A stretch of DNA of 64,000 nt, taken from assembly GCF_963675165.1 (NCBI RefSeq), contig NC_087382.1:6868315-6932314 (forward strand). Reading direction: 5' to 3'. This DNA is from Halichondria panicea (taxonomy: Eukaryota > Porifera > Demospongiae > Suberitida > Halichondriidae). The translations under genes and the position numbers were made by a program. Positions 1 through 12,436 of this stretch are shown here, piece by piece (the stretch's first letter is position 1; each line of letters opens with the position of its first letter). A model generated the notes under the pieces. That model was not told the DNA's origin and ran no database searches. It saw only the letters and a program-made list of their open reading frames with translations.

Positions 1-1766
1 ACATTGAAATGACTTGTAGCGCAGACCCCAGAGGTACCAGAGGTATCTTGACACCATCATTATTACCTAGCAACTGACTATCCCAGCGATTGTTTACCAA
101 TTATACAATATGGCACAAAGTGACTTCTCAATGTTCTCATGGTATCAGCAGAAACTTGTCTGTCGGCAGACGTACACACAGTCCTAAATACAGTTTATAC
201 TGAAGCTACAGATGCTACTCTAGACTTACCACATCCAGGAACTTAGTCCGATCTTCTTCATCAGGTTGAGGTAGTTTCTTATCTAGCTATGATCCCAGTC
301 ACTGTCCTCGGCCATAATCATCGTTCTCCTCACTCGTACTAAGAAGATTACGGTCACTTTTCTTTCAGCAGTACTGTTAAATATACCACGTGAAAGAATA
401 TACCACGTGAAAGAGCTGGTACCTACAGCGTGTGCATAGCTCCAACACAACAATTTTTTGAAAATAGTCAGTAGTGCGGCCGGAAAAAGACACAAAAGAC
501 TTAATTTGAATTCTTTCACAGCACTTTCACAGCATTATTTCTTTCACAGCATTATAATTACATTAGCCATAGAGAGACGGCTTATTGATACACTATAATT
601 ATACTGTCAATTATGGAAAGTCGGCAACAAAACAACCATCCAATATTTAACCACATTATACTGCATGGCAGAGTCAGAGTATAGCTATGGTTGATTACAC
701 ACTAGCCTCGTTCCCAGACCTACAAAGCAGCTGCCACCAGAGCTTCGTATACATCTTTGCTATATGCAACCATTGTCCTCTCACCACAAATGTGTGTTGC
801 TGATTGACAGATTGACAGAGCCAAGTAGGGGTATTTGCTGCGATCAGTTGAAATAGCTTCGGACATGTACGTAAGGTTACAGCTGTGTATATAAACGTAT
901 GCTTGCATTATGGCGAAAAAGGCCGGTATTATAATCGCAAACACCGCAAACACGCATATGCTCACCGAGATCATATGCTCACCGAGATACATACTTTCAA
1001 AGTTTTCCGGTTGGCAGTTGCTAGTATGGGCTGCTTCCCATGGTGTAAACATTAATGCCCTAATTCAGCACAGGTTCATGCACCACTTGTAAAATTAACA
1101 TGCTACTGAATCTCTGTAACACGTCCAAATATTAATCGTTACTCGTAGCTGCTAAAAAAATTGCAGTATATAAATGTTCAGTACCTGCACCCAAACACAA
1201 AGGCCGATTATATATGTAACACCACCACCTTCAAAACTGCTGATTTCTGCCTTTTGCTAGCAAGCTCGTGCACTCCCCCAGCCATCTCACTAAAGGTTTT
1301 TGCATGCAGCGAAGCATAGCTGCAATTCATGCCAATAATTATGCTCTGAAAGTGCAGGACATGTTTGTTTTATCAACGTCTTCTTCCGCAATACGATGAT
1401 TCCATTAATTTATTCTGTATTCTGTGTCCTTATCTGTGTCCTCACAATCAGGATGAGTAGCATTTGCCTTCCTTTTTTTCGTAGGGGGCCCTAGAAAAAT
1501 ATGCATGCAAATGACCATTTTTCGATGGCATCCGCTTGTTATAGAACCACTTTCTCAGCTGTGTTTTCCTGCGCTGACTATGTAAAGCTACTAGACATCT
1601 GCGAGGCAAGTAAAAATGAATAGCTAAGCGATGTAGTGTGTAGTGCAGATCTATCTAGTTATGCATGCACGAGTCTAGAGACTGCAAAAGGCCTTACAAA
1701 AACAACAAAAACAAGCCATAACTCGAAAACGAAGTAAATCCACAAGTGAAGAAAAAGTGGAAGCTA
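1..1766. other. Intergenic stretch, no gene recognised
   Basis: I see no supportable gene here. Short open frames exist on both strands but lack family motifs and splice logic. The stretch contains one copy of a dispersed repeat (about 720-930) and several short direct duplications, for example at 378-413, 510-555, 812-828 and 955-985. Confidence 0.5.
720..930. repeat. Dispersed repeat, copy 1
   Basis: This segment resembles 3,290-3,475 in the same orientation. Shared words include CTGCCACCAGAG, ATCAG(C/T)TGAAATAGC, TATATGAACGTA-like text and ATGCTTGCATTAT. The two copies are diverged and neither shows clear ends, so the repeat class is unknown. Short hydrophobic frames on the minus strand in both copies probably reflect this shared sequence and not a gene. 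Confidence 0.5.
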
Positions 1767-1768
1767 TA

Positions 1769-2008
1769 CCGTATAGCGGGAAATTTTCGTGGGGTGCAAA
1801 TTTTCGCGTTTTTTCGAGGGCAGAGTAGTCAACGCGAAAATTAAAACTGGGATAAACTCCCACGCACCGGTATACGCAGGTGCAAAACCTATTGGTGGGT
1901 GTGGTTTATTGGCATTGACACGAAAATTAAAACCGCGAAAATTTCTGCTAAGGGCTCTGGGAGCCAAATAGCGAAAATTTGCACCCGCGAAAATTTCCCG
2001 CTATACGG
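1769..2008. mobile_element. MITE with CCGTATAGCG inverted ends, TA target site
   Basis: The left end reads CCGTATAGCGGGAAATTTTC and the right end is its reverse complement. TA lies on both sides (1,767-1,768 and 2,009-2,010). The inside is rich in CGAAAATT words in both orientations and has no coding potential. Related copies lie at 6,637-6,861 and 57,296-57,520, with a worn one near 40,377-40,577. A TA duplication is typical of Tc1/mariner-type families; no matching transposase is visible. Confidence 0.8.
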
Positions 2009-3960
2009 TATTACTTGTACGTCCATTGCAACCGTACAGCAGGCACTTACGGCAGTGATGCGCACGCACGCACACATAGATCTATCCCTGCTATCCCCGT
2101 ACCAAGTCATAACAATGTTACACCAGACCGCATATCCGATTATTGCAACTTACTATTCCATTTCCCCATTGCAGTCTGGATACTTCTTCACAACATATGG
2201 GTTAGGTTTGTCACAAACTTGATCACCCAAGGTTTGAATGATCCTGGTCCTAGTTGACATCCAATATCTTGTCGTGTAGAATTTCGGAAAGGGAACTGCT
2301 ACCCGAGTTGATTGTTTGAGTTACTATATTAAACACTGGGCGCTTTATAGCTATGCATATAGCTGCATGTCTCCATCATCTGTGCTAAGCGCATTTCCAT
2401 CATTTCCATCGATCAGTTCGTCTTCAAACTTTTTATCCTTTCTCTTGCAAGAAGCTACATACTTCATCCACTTCGAAGCGAGATATCGATGTTCTAGTCA
2501 CTCTAGGAGTAGCCTTAACTTTTCACTCCACTGAGCACATACCTTCCTTCATAATTATCTGCCTCATACCAAGGGCCCCATGATTTTTAATAGTCCTCAA
2601 AACGTTAGCAGACACGTCTATATAGCTACTGTGAGTTATACAGCCTCAACTATATATAGCGCATAAAATCGAAAAATCCATGCCCAGCAAAATCTGTACG
2701 TATACAAATGTAAGACGCGTATGTACTTGAGGTAGGTTTGCAACTGGGACCAGAGGAGGTACGGCTAATGAGTTACTGCATTCCTGCAGCATGACAGGAT
2801 GTAACACCCACATTTACCTGGAGGAGGTGTGGCCTCGCGTCATAATTTATCATCAAGTTTCACGGAGGAGTTGTGAGTGCTAGCTAAAAGACTACAAACG
2901 ATCATAGTACTCCACAGTTCCACAGTAGTTATAAATAATGCTATCCTGTGACATAAGAAGACATAAGAAAATGAATAGCATTGTCATAGGAGCTATAAAC
3001 TTATGCGCTAATGTAACACTGATACTAAGATAGATAGACTAGTAGAAATGCCGAGACAAAATAGCGCTGACAGTGCATAAAATATCTGCTGAGTCATCAC
3101 AAATATCATGTGGGCGTGACATCCTGTCATGCTGCAGGAATGCAATACGGGAATAACTCATTAGCAAAAGTCCTCTGGTGAGTGAGTACACACTATTACA
3201 CACGAGTTGTCCAGAGACTGGACTTCGCAATAGAAGGAAGATGTTGACTGTCGTCCATAAGTATATCCGCTCCATAAGTATATCCGCCCTGTCAAAGCAG
3301 TAGTATACTGCCACCAGAGCAAACAAAGCTTCATATACTCTCAACCACAATATACAGGTATTCGCTGCAATCAGCTGAAATAGCAGCTTTGGCGTTAGAG
3401 TCAATCTGTATATGAACGTAAGCAATGTGTATAAGCAATGTGTATATGAACGTTATGCTTGCATTATTATACATACTATGCGGCCATGGCTGGCGATTAC
3501 GTTTAATTAAGCAGTACATTAGCTATAAGCCTGTGTGTGTATTAGCTATGAGTGTGAATGAGGGGGTTGTACATGCATGTCATTTGACAATGACACACAC
3601 CATAATTATGTCCCCAAGCACCAACAAAAAAACATTTGTGTTTGAGAGGAACAACAAGCTGTACAAGTAAGAGTGCAAGTGGCAGACAATCAACACCTGG
3701 TTTTGTTTCTAAAAATAGAACTGCCCATATTCATTTAGCCAATCGGATTGGAACTAGAGCATTTTAGGAATATAAAAAGTCGCTGTAACTCACTGTCTTC
3801 TCGAGGGATCTTTTGCACACACTACCTGTACCAGTCTCAGCCCGGCTCTACCGGCTCACTCTAACATCTCTCAATGTCAACGCAGGTTGTCGTGATTAGG
3901 GTATGGGGTATTATGAGATCTTGAAAAGCACTTGTGTTTTAATCTTGGTCAAGTTCACTC
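2009..3960. other. Intergenic stretch, no gene recognised
   Basis: No gene is supported. It holds the second copy of the dispersed repeat (3,290-3,475) and a short direct duplication at about 3,256-3,292. Confidence 0.45.
3290..3475. repeat. Dispersed repeat, copy 2
   Basis: Counterpart of 720-930 in the same orientation. It shares the CTGCCACCAGAG word, the ATCAGCTGAAATAGC block and the final ATGCTTGCATTAT block. Confidence 0.5.
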
Positions 3961-4502
3961 TTTAGACACTAGTTGATAAGATCTACATGGGAAGGAAGTA
4001 CATGAGAAGTACATGGGAAAAGTGCCTCAGAGCAGGTATACTATGGGACTTAGTGTACCTGCAAATTTACTTAGTATACCTAGTATTCCGTTGTCAGTAT
4101 TGTAGTCAAGCAGTTTGCGCATGCGCACTAGTATCTAAATGAGTTAGATACTGTTTTGTCGGTGTCCATGTACCCTCGCTACGCTCGGGATACTAAATCA
4201 GTGCCTTTGGGCTTCTAAATCCCATAGACACCTCCAAAACAGTGTCTAACTATTATTTAGACACTAGTTGATAAGATCTACATGGGAAGTACATGGGAAA
4301 AGTGCCTCAGAGCAGGTATACTATGGGACTTAGTATACCTGCAAATTTACTAGTATTCCGTTGTCAAGTAATTGTATTGTAGTCAAGCGGTTTACTAGAC
4401 GCTGTTTTGTCGGTGTCCTCCATGTGATTTAGAAGCCCTCAGCCACTTTAGTACCCGTGCCTTTGGGCCCATAGACACCTCCAAAACAGTGTCTAACTAT
4501 TA
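3961..4502. repeat. Two-copy tandem repeat with internal inverted repeat
   Basis: Copy 1 spans about 3,961-4,255 and copy 2 about 4,256-4,502. Both begin TTTAGACACTAGTTGATAAG and end with CCTCCAAAACAGTGTCTAAC. Within each copy the end block is roughly inverted against an internal block (GATACTGTTTTGTCGGTGTC in copy 1), so each unit can fold back like a MITE. No protein frame is present. Confidence 0.75.
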
Positions 4503-5049
4503 TGTAGTGCCCAAGGGTGGTAGAGATAGTCCGATTGATTGTACTGCAAACAATCTTATCTTATGTATCTTCATTTACCCCTTGTGTTTGCTATAGATGT
4601 ACCAAACAGAACTTAACTTCCCAAAGGCGGAAGAGGCAGTGAGGAGAAAGCAGTTACTAATCTTGCCTTCGTAATACTACTTATTATTATATCCTTTGCT
4701 ATTCAGGTTAGCGAAACCCCTGCGACACCTAGAAAGGTAAGTATAGCTTCATTGAGAGACTTGATTCAGAGACAATTCAGTACCGTTCCTTTGTAAATAC
4801 ATGTTCTTCCTTTAGGAATCGGCTATTGTGTTACTGTGAACCAAACTGACTTCGATGTTGCAGTTAGCAATAAGAACAAACTTTTTTTTTCCAACTTTCA
4901 AAATTATACTTTCTTTCTATCAGACAGTAAAGATGATCACCGCACAACACAATTCACTGCACAACACAATGGCGAAGTCAAACTAAAGTGAGTTAATTGC
5001 TGATAGGCATTCTGGCAAACAAGATTCTTACTCTTGTAGTATATCTCTT
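4503..5049. other. Intergenic stretch, no gene recognised
   Basis: No gene signal is seen. Several GTAAGT-like words occur (for example about 4,737) but I could not connect them to coding exons. Confidence 0.35.
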
Positions 5050-5164
5050 GTTGGTTAAGAGTCGTCGTAGTAGTTTAACGACTTTGTTGTCCTTCCAGGA
5101 GATGCCCGTCACTTTTCTCTTCTGGAATGTCTTGGACTCACCCCTGTGTAAAGGTAAAGGCAAA

Positions 5165-5210
5165 TCAGTGTGTGGTGTGTGTGGTGTGTGGTGTGTGCAT
5201 TTCGTGCGCG

Positions 5211-5246
<36 letters not shown>

Positions 5247-5310
5247 TACATGTATTACATGTGTGTGGGTATAATTATGTCACACATGTGTTGTGTGTGT
5301 GTTGTAGGTG
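5165..5310. repeat. (TG)n-rich microsatellite
   Basis: A TG/GTG-rich tract with a pure (TG)n core at about 5,216-5,246. It lies inside the last intron of the piggyBac remnant read on the minus strand. Confidence 0.9.
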
Positions 5311-6163
5311 AGTTAGTAAAATTAACTGTTTACCTTTGTTTGAGATACTCCTGTCCTTCCGAGCCGTCCCGCACCCATAGATGCCATCCTCTTCAAGCAG
5401 TCGAAGTAGACATGGTGGTTCTTTCCCCTTCAACCCCTTCAACTCGCCAACGTCCTCACCACATGTTCCCCGAGACCACATGTTCCCCGAGACCAACCTG
5501 ACGGCTATCCTTCTTCCCCGTGCTATCTCCCAGTACCCACACTTTGATCCCACGCTTGATTGGCTTCATAGGAGCGGACCGACCCTGAAATTTGATCATT
5601 GCCTTGTCCACAGCAACATTCTTTGATGGATTGTACAACTGCAGACTGAGGTGATCAATTAGAAGGCGGACTTTACCTAGCCTATCAAACGTGGGACTTC
5701 CTCTTTGAGCGAGGTGTTGATTGTTTACAAAGTGCAGGTACCGAGAGATTTCCCTGAAGCGCTACCGAGGAATCTTCATCGCGATGGGGGCATAGTGAGT
5801 GAGAGGGTCTCTGCTCCAGTAATCGTCAAACGATGGTAAGTGAACTACACCATACAAAAACCCCAAAAAGCTTTCAATTCTTCTGTATCGATGGTTCTCC
5901 ATGCCTCGTACTTTTCGTCTCCCCTGGCATATCTGTTGGTTTCCTTCACAATAGGTCTCCGTTGAAGAAGAGTTGAAATATTTGGAGTTGAAATATTTGG
6001 AGTGGGCAATGGGCCAGTCTGAGAGGTGAAGGTGTTGATTGTGGTGTTGATTGTGACGCTTGTGAGATTCTCGGACCAATTGCGTAAGATCTGTTTTTAA
6101 AAGAACTATATATTATATGCGCTCAACAGAATTAAACATTTTTATTATAATTACCTGGAATGT

Positions 6164-6315
6164 TGAGCGGAGGGAGTGGAGGTGGGGGTGGGGATGACTG
6201 TCGAGGGTTGAGCGGTGGTTGAGGTGGGGGTGGCTGTTGAGAATTGAGCAGTGGGCGGTGGTTGAGGTGGTCGAGGGTTGAACGGTGGGGGTGACTGTCG
6301 AGAGGCTGTTGAGTG
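6164..6315. repeat. Imperfect G-rich minisatellite within proline-rich exon
   Basis: Short units of the kind GGTTGAGGTGG and GGTGACTGTCGAG recur several times. On the minus strand they encode a proline-rich linker upstream of the piggyBac core. Confidence 0.6.
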
Positions 6316-6636
6316 TTTGGTAGAGGTTGCAAAAGTAACCCCAACCCTATCCCAAGGCCACTCGTATTATCTAAAATCTAAATAATAACAAAAGTATTAC
6401 ATAATAATATTAGTTGTATTTATGTATTATTTTACCATATTCCTCGTCGTCAGACTCTAGATCTGCAAATTCATAGTCACTCCCTTCCCTCATAGGTTCA
6501 TCTTCGTCCTCATCATCGGACAATAATTATGTCACCTCATCCACAGTCATTCTTCAAGTTTTAGATGGTTAAAAGTTTTAGATAGTTAGAATTAATTTGC
6601 ATGTATTTATATTGTATTGTTTAATATCTGTCTATA

Positions 6637-6861
6637 CCGTATAGCGCGAAATTTTCGAGGGGCTTAATTTTCGTGGATTTCGTGGGTTAGCAATCCTACA
6701 CGAAAATTAAGTCCACGAAAATCGTTCTTTACCTGCTATAACGTGCAAGATTTAAAGGAGTGGCTTCCGGTAGCAGTCATTCCGCGAACATTGTGCAACG
6801 AAATGGCTTTTAGAGGCCAATCCACGAAATATAAGTGCCTCGAAAATTTCGCGCTATACGG
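6637..6861. mobile_element. MITE with CCGTATAGCG inverted ends, TA target site
   Basis: Ends are CCGTATAGCGCGAAATTTTC and its reverse complement, flanked by TA (6,635-6,636 and 6,862-6,863). The inside closely matches the copy at 57,296-57,520, with shared blocks such as GGGTTAGCAATCCTACACG and AGTCATTCCGCGAACATTG. Confidence 0.85.
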
Positions 6862-7349
6862 TATTCAAACTGAATTTGTGCAAAATTTTTATGTGTTACC
6901 CCATGCATTTACTTAGTCTACAGTTACCTTAGCAGTGCTCGTGCAAGCAGCAGCTCCTCCTCCTTTGTAGATCTTGCAAAAAGAAGACGTGCAACTGCAG
7001 CTGCCGCAAAAATGCGTCTGTGGCGTCATAGCGACATGACGCAATAATGCAGTTGTTTGGACACTAAAGTTCTCACTTTCCGACATTGGAGTCTAAGATT
7101 GCATATTTTGGACAAAATTAATTTTTGTGCCATATGTCACGTGCCCGTGTACGAGAATTCATTGCAGAGAAATAGCTCGCTTGTCCAGAGAATGTGCTTA
7201 TATATATAACTTTAGTAGTAAAAACCAGACATACCCTTCAGACGGATTGAAACCACTATCCTCAAGTACAAGGGACTGAGAGCAACTAAAAAAAAAGAGT
7301 TCATCTCACATAATGGATGGGTTGCAGGAACGTACCATTAAATCTCGGG

Positions 7350-7880
7350 TTATCCTGCTACTGCTGCTGCTGTCAGGTGAGGCTCCACTAACTGTTTTTC
7401 AAACCCATTCTGCTTTGTCTCCATTATTTTCTGGTTATCAAGAATTTTTGCAAGCGCTTCTTGCTGCTCCTGGATGAGTGATACGAGATGCTGAGAGGAT
7501 TCACTAGAGGTCAATCGAGAGTTTCTGAAAGGAGCCACCACCAACAATTCATTCAGCGGCGATGAACCGCTCAATGGTCATCTGCATCGCCATGATAAGT
7601 ACCTTCATACAAGCTCTGGTTAGTGACCGTAACTGCCTGTACAAACTGCCTGTACATTACTAAATAACAGCGCCACCCATAGTCATAATTATGCGCTAAT
7701 TTTTCTGGCGCTATAACTACAGAAAGGATAATACCCCAATGTATTTACATCTAGTCTATATACGTATGTGGGGTGACAGTTAGAAGCAATAACTACAATT
7801 TACCTTCTGTCAGTTGGAGGTAAGTCTGAAGTGATCCTGGCCGCCAAATCTTCAGCCGAGTAGCGCCTACCTCCAGCCAT
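7350..7880 (-). CDS. Possible small multi-exon gene, not recognised
   Basis: An ATG at 7,880 opens a short exon reading MAGGRRYSAEDLAARI, with a plausible donor at 7,803. A second open stretch (about 7,574-7,350) reads a serine-rich part followed by a likely coiled coil (SLIQEQQEALAKILDNQK). The intron between them would contain a 12-13-base direct duplication (GTACAGGCAGTT-type) that offers several alternative acceptors, so the joint is uncertain. I do not recognise either part. It may be a real small gene, a transposon accessory gene, or chance. Confidence 0.25.
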
Positions 7881-7995
7881 GCTGACTAGAATTAAAGTAG
7901 CCGTAGAGCCTAAGAGTAACTAGCTAGCGCTAGTCCATGGCCAGCTGCATGCCATGATGCCATGCCAAAGTCACGTGGACATTGAGATCATGTGC

Positions 7996-8042
7996 CATGG
8001 AAACCACACCCCTTTCTCAGAGAAAAGGGGAGTGGTTTCCAA
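7996..8042. repeat. Short perfect-type hairpin
   Basis: TGGAAACCACACCCCTTTCT is followed a few bases later by its near-complement AGGGGAGTGGTTTCCA. The arms are about 18-20 bases and could be a MITE tip or a structured transcript. There is no neighbouring gene to link it to. Confidence 0.5.
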
Positions 8043-8509
8043 TTTATCTTCAATAGTGCACAATGGATCGTAGAACTAGAAGGAGTTCCAAGCTTGTATT
8101 TTGTGGTCGAGAGTGTCGAAGAGAACTTACTATGATCCACCGGAGGGTGTAGGTTACGGTATAGTGTTTCACCCACGCATCCAAACCTTGTATGAAATAT
8201 CATTATTTGTACATTCCTGTGGCATATAATCACGTGTATGGCCACACAAAACTGTATGCTAGCAGCAGCTACTGCACTGTAGTACTAGGTAAGTAGGTTG
8301 TTCAGTGATAGGTGAATTATGATGATTTTATGATGATCCCTGATGGGGCAAGCTAACTCTGACGAAAGATAAAAGTTCCTTAATTTTGATAGTTGTAACC
8401 ACCTATTGTCTCTGTTGATATTGTCTCTGTTGATACGCTCGATGTGAATGTCTTTGCACACCGTTGTGTGTCAGTACAGTACTGTATTTGATAATAGTAG
8501 TCATGTACA

Positions 8510-9960
8510 GAAACTTGACTTGCTTCTGTTAGCAGAAAAAGGATTTTTAATCTCAAGGATTTTTAACCTCAACTAGTCCTTGAGGATGGGATATTTCTGA
8601 GGATGGGATGTTTCGCTTGGGTCGTTAACTAAACCATCTGGAGTCGCTGCCAGCCAATTGTTGTGCTCTGAAACTGAAATGAACAAGTCTTAACTTCTAT
8701 TAAGCAAGCCATAACGTGTAGCTTCGTTGCCTCTAAATGTGGACGTCGTCTCTTTGCTATTCCTCCCACTCTCGATGCTGTAATTCTTTTCCTTCTCTCA
8801 TACTTCCCTCTCATACTTCCGTTGTCTTGTTTTCTTCTCAATTGTTTGTGCTTGTGCCTGGTAAAAGCTTGTTTTCAACTTTTCAAGTCTCTGCGAGGAA
8901 ATGTCTTCAGTTATTTCATCCGGAGAAACTCCTTCGTCATGCCTAGTGTAAGAGTTATCTATTTTAGTGTACTTGCTTTTTCTTTGCATCAGAGAATACT
9001 TTATTTGGCATCGATCTGTTCCCAGGTCTGTGGTCCCCATTTTCTTCCAAGGTTCTGCCTAAGCCCTGCTCCCATGCATCTGTGTTCCCAAGATGACCTT
9101 CCCACCATCAAATTTAGCACGAATATGCACATTCTGCCAGTTGCTCACAAGTTGTACCTGAATGTCATAGTAAAGTCGCGGGTCCACGTTTGTTGGTGTG
9201 TGTCCACCTTGTCGACCTGTGATTAATATCAATACATATTTACACTTGCCTCAATTAATGTTATGTTTTTATTCTGTAGGTCTGAACTCACCATCAAGCA
9301 TGTCATCATTGTCTACGCTCATCATTGTCTACGCTGGAAGTTAACGGTTGAGATGTGGACTGAGTGAGCGAGGGAGATATTGTTGCGGATGAGAGCGCTG
9401 TCTTACAAAAGTCAGGGCCAAAACAAGTCACGTTTGAGTGATATCAGGGCCTTCTTCGGGTCGCTCTCCGTACGAGCAGCAGAAACCAGAAACCAGAAAC
9501 CAGTCGCTTTCTTGTTTTCAGCGTAAGTCCACCAGTTCCCTTGTACCGCATTCCAGCTTCTTGATGGCATGTCCCCACCCTGGAACATTTATGTATGTAT
9601 ATGTACCGCAGGATAATGTCTGTCTCCATTTCAGAAGATGACTTGTTCCAGTTGCGGAAACAAGATGTTTCGTGCACAGGCATGGCAATACTTATTTCGC
9701 ACACCTATGTAGCCGGTGGCAACACCTGAGTTTGCATGCTTGTGTGACCGCCTTCATTATAGCTCCCCATTTCCTCTGCTATTCTTTTCTCCTCCCGTCC
9801 TGCTTTGGCCATTGACTCGATTAAAATTTGCTTCCAAATCTCTCCAATATTTCTCTCAGTTGAGATGAAGCTCGCTTTCGTCATGGTGGGAATTCTCATT
9901 TGCTCCTCCAGCTGAGAATGACCACCCATCTGCCCCCACACCGCAGCAAAATTGCACTCC
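8510..9960 (-). pseudogene. Mutator-like transposase / YqaJ-nuclease transposon protein, degraded
   Basis: Read on the minus strand, pieces appear in family order but in changing frames. An exon after an acceptor at about 9,959 gives ECNFAAVWGQMGGHSQ and IPTMTKASFISTERNIG. Next come ACFRNWNKSSSEMETDIILR-like text (about 9,700-9,600), LVSNWQNVHIRAKFDGGKV (about 9,170-9,120), KYTKIDNSYTRHDEG and EKLKTSFYQAQAQTIEKKTR (about 8,950-8,850), then ERRKRITASRVGGIAKRR (about 8,800) and EHNNWLAATPDGLVNDPS (about 8,650). From memory this layout is a Mutator-like transposase domain followed by a YqaJ-like exonuclease domain, found as a transposon gene in many invertebrates. Frameshifts, stop codons and a missing catalytic stretch between 9,440 and 9,200 make it a remnant. 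Direct duplications at 8,545-8,610, 8,796-8,820 and 9,295-9,330 lie inside it. Confidence 0.7.
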
Positions 9961-10032
9961 CACCTAAAAACGGAGAGTCTTTGTTTGTAAACGATTTGTG
10001 TGCATGTTTACCTGGAATAGGCTCGAGGACCC

Positions 10033-10772
10033 TTACTCAAGTGAATTAAGGACTGGGTCCTTCAATTATTGTATTGCTGATTCAGCTAAAACGAAGCTCC
10101 GCCCACGCTTTTTACCAGCAATTGTGCATAAAAATGGATCTCAAACTGCTTAAATCTTTAGCTCTAATTCCGGAGTCCTAAACGCTCCTTGAAGCACTTA
10201 CTTTTTAGTGTAGTAGCTAGTTCTAAGGCTAGTACAAACAGTAATATTCGGAAGGAGCTGTTTGAGATATTCTATAAAACATAGTTTTCTTAAGGTATAG
10301 CCAGCGATCCGATTACGGCAGATGTTTTTAATATATCTGATGATAGATCTTGATTAGTGCTCTCTAGTGGTTGTCTTGGATTTCCAGTGCCTTGCCTTGC
10401 TTGGTTCTCTAGATATGAAGGCCGAAAGTAGCTGGGCGTGGTCTGGCGAGTGGGTAAAAGGTGCTAGGTATGACCCTTTACCCACTCGCTAGACCACGCC
10501 CAGCTACTTTCGGCCTTCATATCTAGAGAACCAAGCAAGGCACTGGAAATCCAAGACCACCACTAGAGAGCACTAATCAAGATCTATCATCAGATAAAAT
10601 TATTAAAAACATCTGCCGTAATCGGATCGCTGGCTATACCTTAAGCAGTTTGAGATCCATTTTTATGCACAATTGCTGGTAAAAAAAATTGCTGGTAAAA
10701 AGCGTGGGCGGAGCTTCGTTTTAGCTGAATCAGCAATAATTAAAGGACCCAGTCCTTAATTCACCTGAGTAA
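10033..10772. mobile_element. Long foldback element F, copy 1
   Basis: The whole segment is an inverted repeat centred near 10,470. Ends read TTACTCAAGTGAATTAAGG and the right end is nearly its reverse complement. Arms share GATTCAGCTAAAACGAAGC, CTCCGCCCACGC and AGTAGCTGGGCGTGGTC. The right arm lacks about 140 bases present in the left (around 10,155-10,290). Two further members are at 38,052-38,606 and 53,660-54,180. No coding sequence. Confidence 0.85.
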
Positions 10773-11559
10773 CTTTCTTTGATGTTGAAGTACATTTTTA
10801 CTTCAAGATTGAAGCCAGCTACTCGAGTGTTGTGTCAGCCTGTCAGTATACTGTTGAAGTTTATCTAAATTCACAATTCTGTTTCCTTCTAGACATTTGT
10901 GACATTTGTGACAGTGCCAATGAAAACGGACCTTAACGCGAAATTAAGGTAGACATGAAAAACATAGGCAAAAAAATTTTTTTTCCACAGGTGCTAACTT
11001 CAACCTTTCCTCTACCTACCTGTGAAAATTTGGGTCTCTACGAAGCTTCAGGTCAAGCGCCGACGTTGAAGAAACTCACCAAACGTTCATTTGTTACTAT
11101 GAAATTTACTGCCCTGGGAATTTCCCTATTATTGGTCATTATTTTTAACAAATTAAAGATGACAACTTGTACAAGACTATTTCATCAGCCCAGTACTTAC
11201 AATCATCAAGAGGAGCCAGGTATATTATAGCTCCACTTTTTAACAAACATAATTAACAGAAATAGATTAGAAAGAGCAGCTATCTAGCTAGCTAGCTTGG
11301 CGTAGATCCACTCTTGTTTCTTTAGATGTATGTATCCCGTGCCCATAAACACTCCATAACAACCTACAGATAAGTAGTAAGTTAAGATAGACACAATATC
11401 AATGTTCTAGCCAATAGACTAGTGTTCCTCCGACACTTACCACCACCTGGGGGATAAACAGTTTCCTGGGCCCTCCATGATGTGATCACCTATCCCATCA
11501 GGCCTGTTACTACTAAGCACAATGGCAGTGATACCAGTACTAAATTAAAGGAGGAAAGC

Positions 11560-12436
11560 TATGGGGCGCCGTTTGTCTCAAAACTCCTAGGAAATATGAC
11601 CAGTGTAAAATTTTGAGGTTATATATAATTATACTGACAGTCTACATATATAAATAGGTGGTGAAGTATATATACTGACAGTGTACATTTATAAGTAGGG
11701 GTGTAGTATATATAGAGATAGGCATTATATATACTGACCATCTACATTTATAAATACAGAGAGGCATTATATATACTGACGGTGTACACTTATGAATAGA
11801 GCATCAAATATAATACTGAGAATCAACATTTTAAATAGAGTGGTGTTATATATACCGATCAACTACATTTATATAAGTGTGCCACGCTTATAAACAGAGA
11901 GGTGACATATATATACCGACCTACTACATTTATATAACATATATATACCGACGGACTACATTTATATAAGTGTGCCACACTTATAAATAGAGAGGTGACA
12001 TATATATACCGACCTACTACATTTATATAAGTGTGCCACACTTATAAATAGAGAGGTGACATATATACACTGACCTACTACATTTATAAGTGTACCGGGC
12101 CACGCCGCTTATAACTCTGACAGAGAGGGATCATTACCCATTCTATAAGTATAACATCACATGATTGTAGGCGTGCCATGTGCATATATAGTGAGAGCCA
12201 TATAGCCACTTGAAAAGAGACTTAGTTAGGTGAATCAGATGGCCAACATATCTGTGAATGTTGGCACACTCTCCACTGCATTAGCTGCTGCACTACAGCA
12301 AGCTGTTGGTACCAATCAGCAAAGTGTAACACCTCGACCTCAGGCTCAAGCACAAGTACAGAGTCAGCCAGGACCCAGCCTGAGCAATAGTCAGGGACCA
12401 AGTACAAGTGCAAGTGTAGGGTGAGTGGCAGTTAGT
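11560..12436 (+). repeat. Left terminal inverted repeat of transposon A
   Basis: It is the reverse complement of 24,970-26,325. It comprises the TATGGGGCGCC tip, a unique arm, the ~62-bp palindromic repeat array, a short spacer with CATATATAGTGAGAGCC, the leader exon (ATG at 12,239) and its splice donor. Similarity stops shortly after GTGAGTGGCAGT. It is shorter than the right repeat because its array has fewer copies. Confidence 0.85.
11640..12125. repeat. Palindromic ~62-bp minisatellite in left TIR of A
   Basis: Units contain TACATTTATATAAGTGTGCC followed by ACACTTATA and a TATATATACCGAC or TATATACTGAC word. Outer units are diverged and of varied length. Inner units (about 11,865-12,100) are near-identical, and each carries a near-perfect palindrome of the type TAAGTGTGGCACACTTA. 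I count roughly eight units. They sit directly upstream of the leader exon and could act as promoter or transposase-binding sites; that role is inference. Confidence 0.8.

Larger units (their letters stand above)
5050..6531 (-). pseudogene. piggyBac-type transposase (DDE_Tnp_1_7 family), degraded
   Basis: Minus-strand exons run from an acidic segment (about 6,530-6,433, rich in D/E) through a proline-rich exon (about 6,358-6,155) into the transposase core. Recognisable core pieces, in order, are KETNRYARGDEKYEAW, LYGVVHLPSFDDYWSRDPL, RFREISRYLHFVNN, VDKAMIKFQGR, PMKPIKRGIKVWVLGDS, YGCGTARKDR and a final GESKTFQKRKVTGISWKDN exon after an intron holding a (TG)n tract. VDKAMIKFQGR and the PIKRGIKVWVL block are diagnostic for piggyBac/PGBD proteins. 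The core changes frame at least twice between 6,080 and 5,860, has an in-frame TAG at 5,762-5,764, and carries a 15-base direct duplication at 5,967-6,000. It is a dead copy. No clear TTAA-flanked ends were found. No host-domesticated role can be argued given the breaks. Confidence 0.75.

Noticed and set aside
5381..5626. Plus-strand frames in the 5.3-5.6 kb region
   Set aside because: They are shadows of the minus-strand piggyBac remnant.
12230..12238. Start of the leader exon three codons upstream
   Set aside because: That position is GTG, not ATG; the first ATG is at 12,239 (and at 25,179 in the right TIR).
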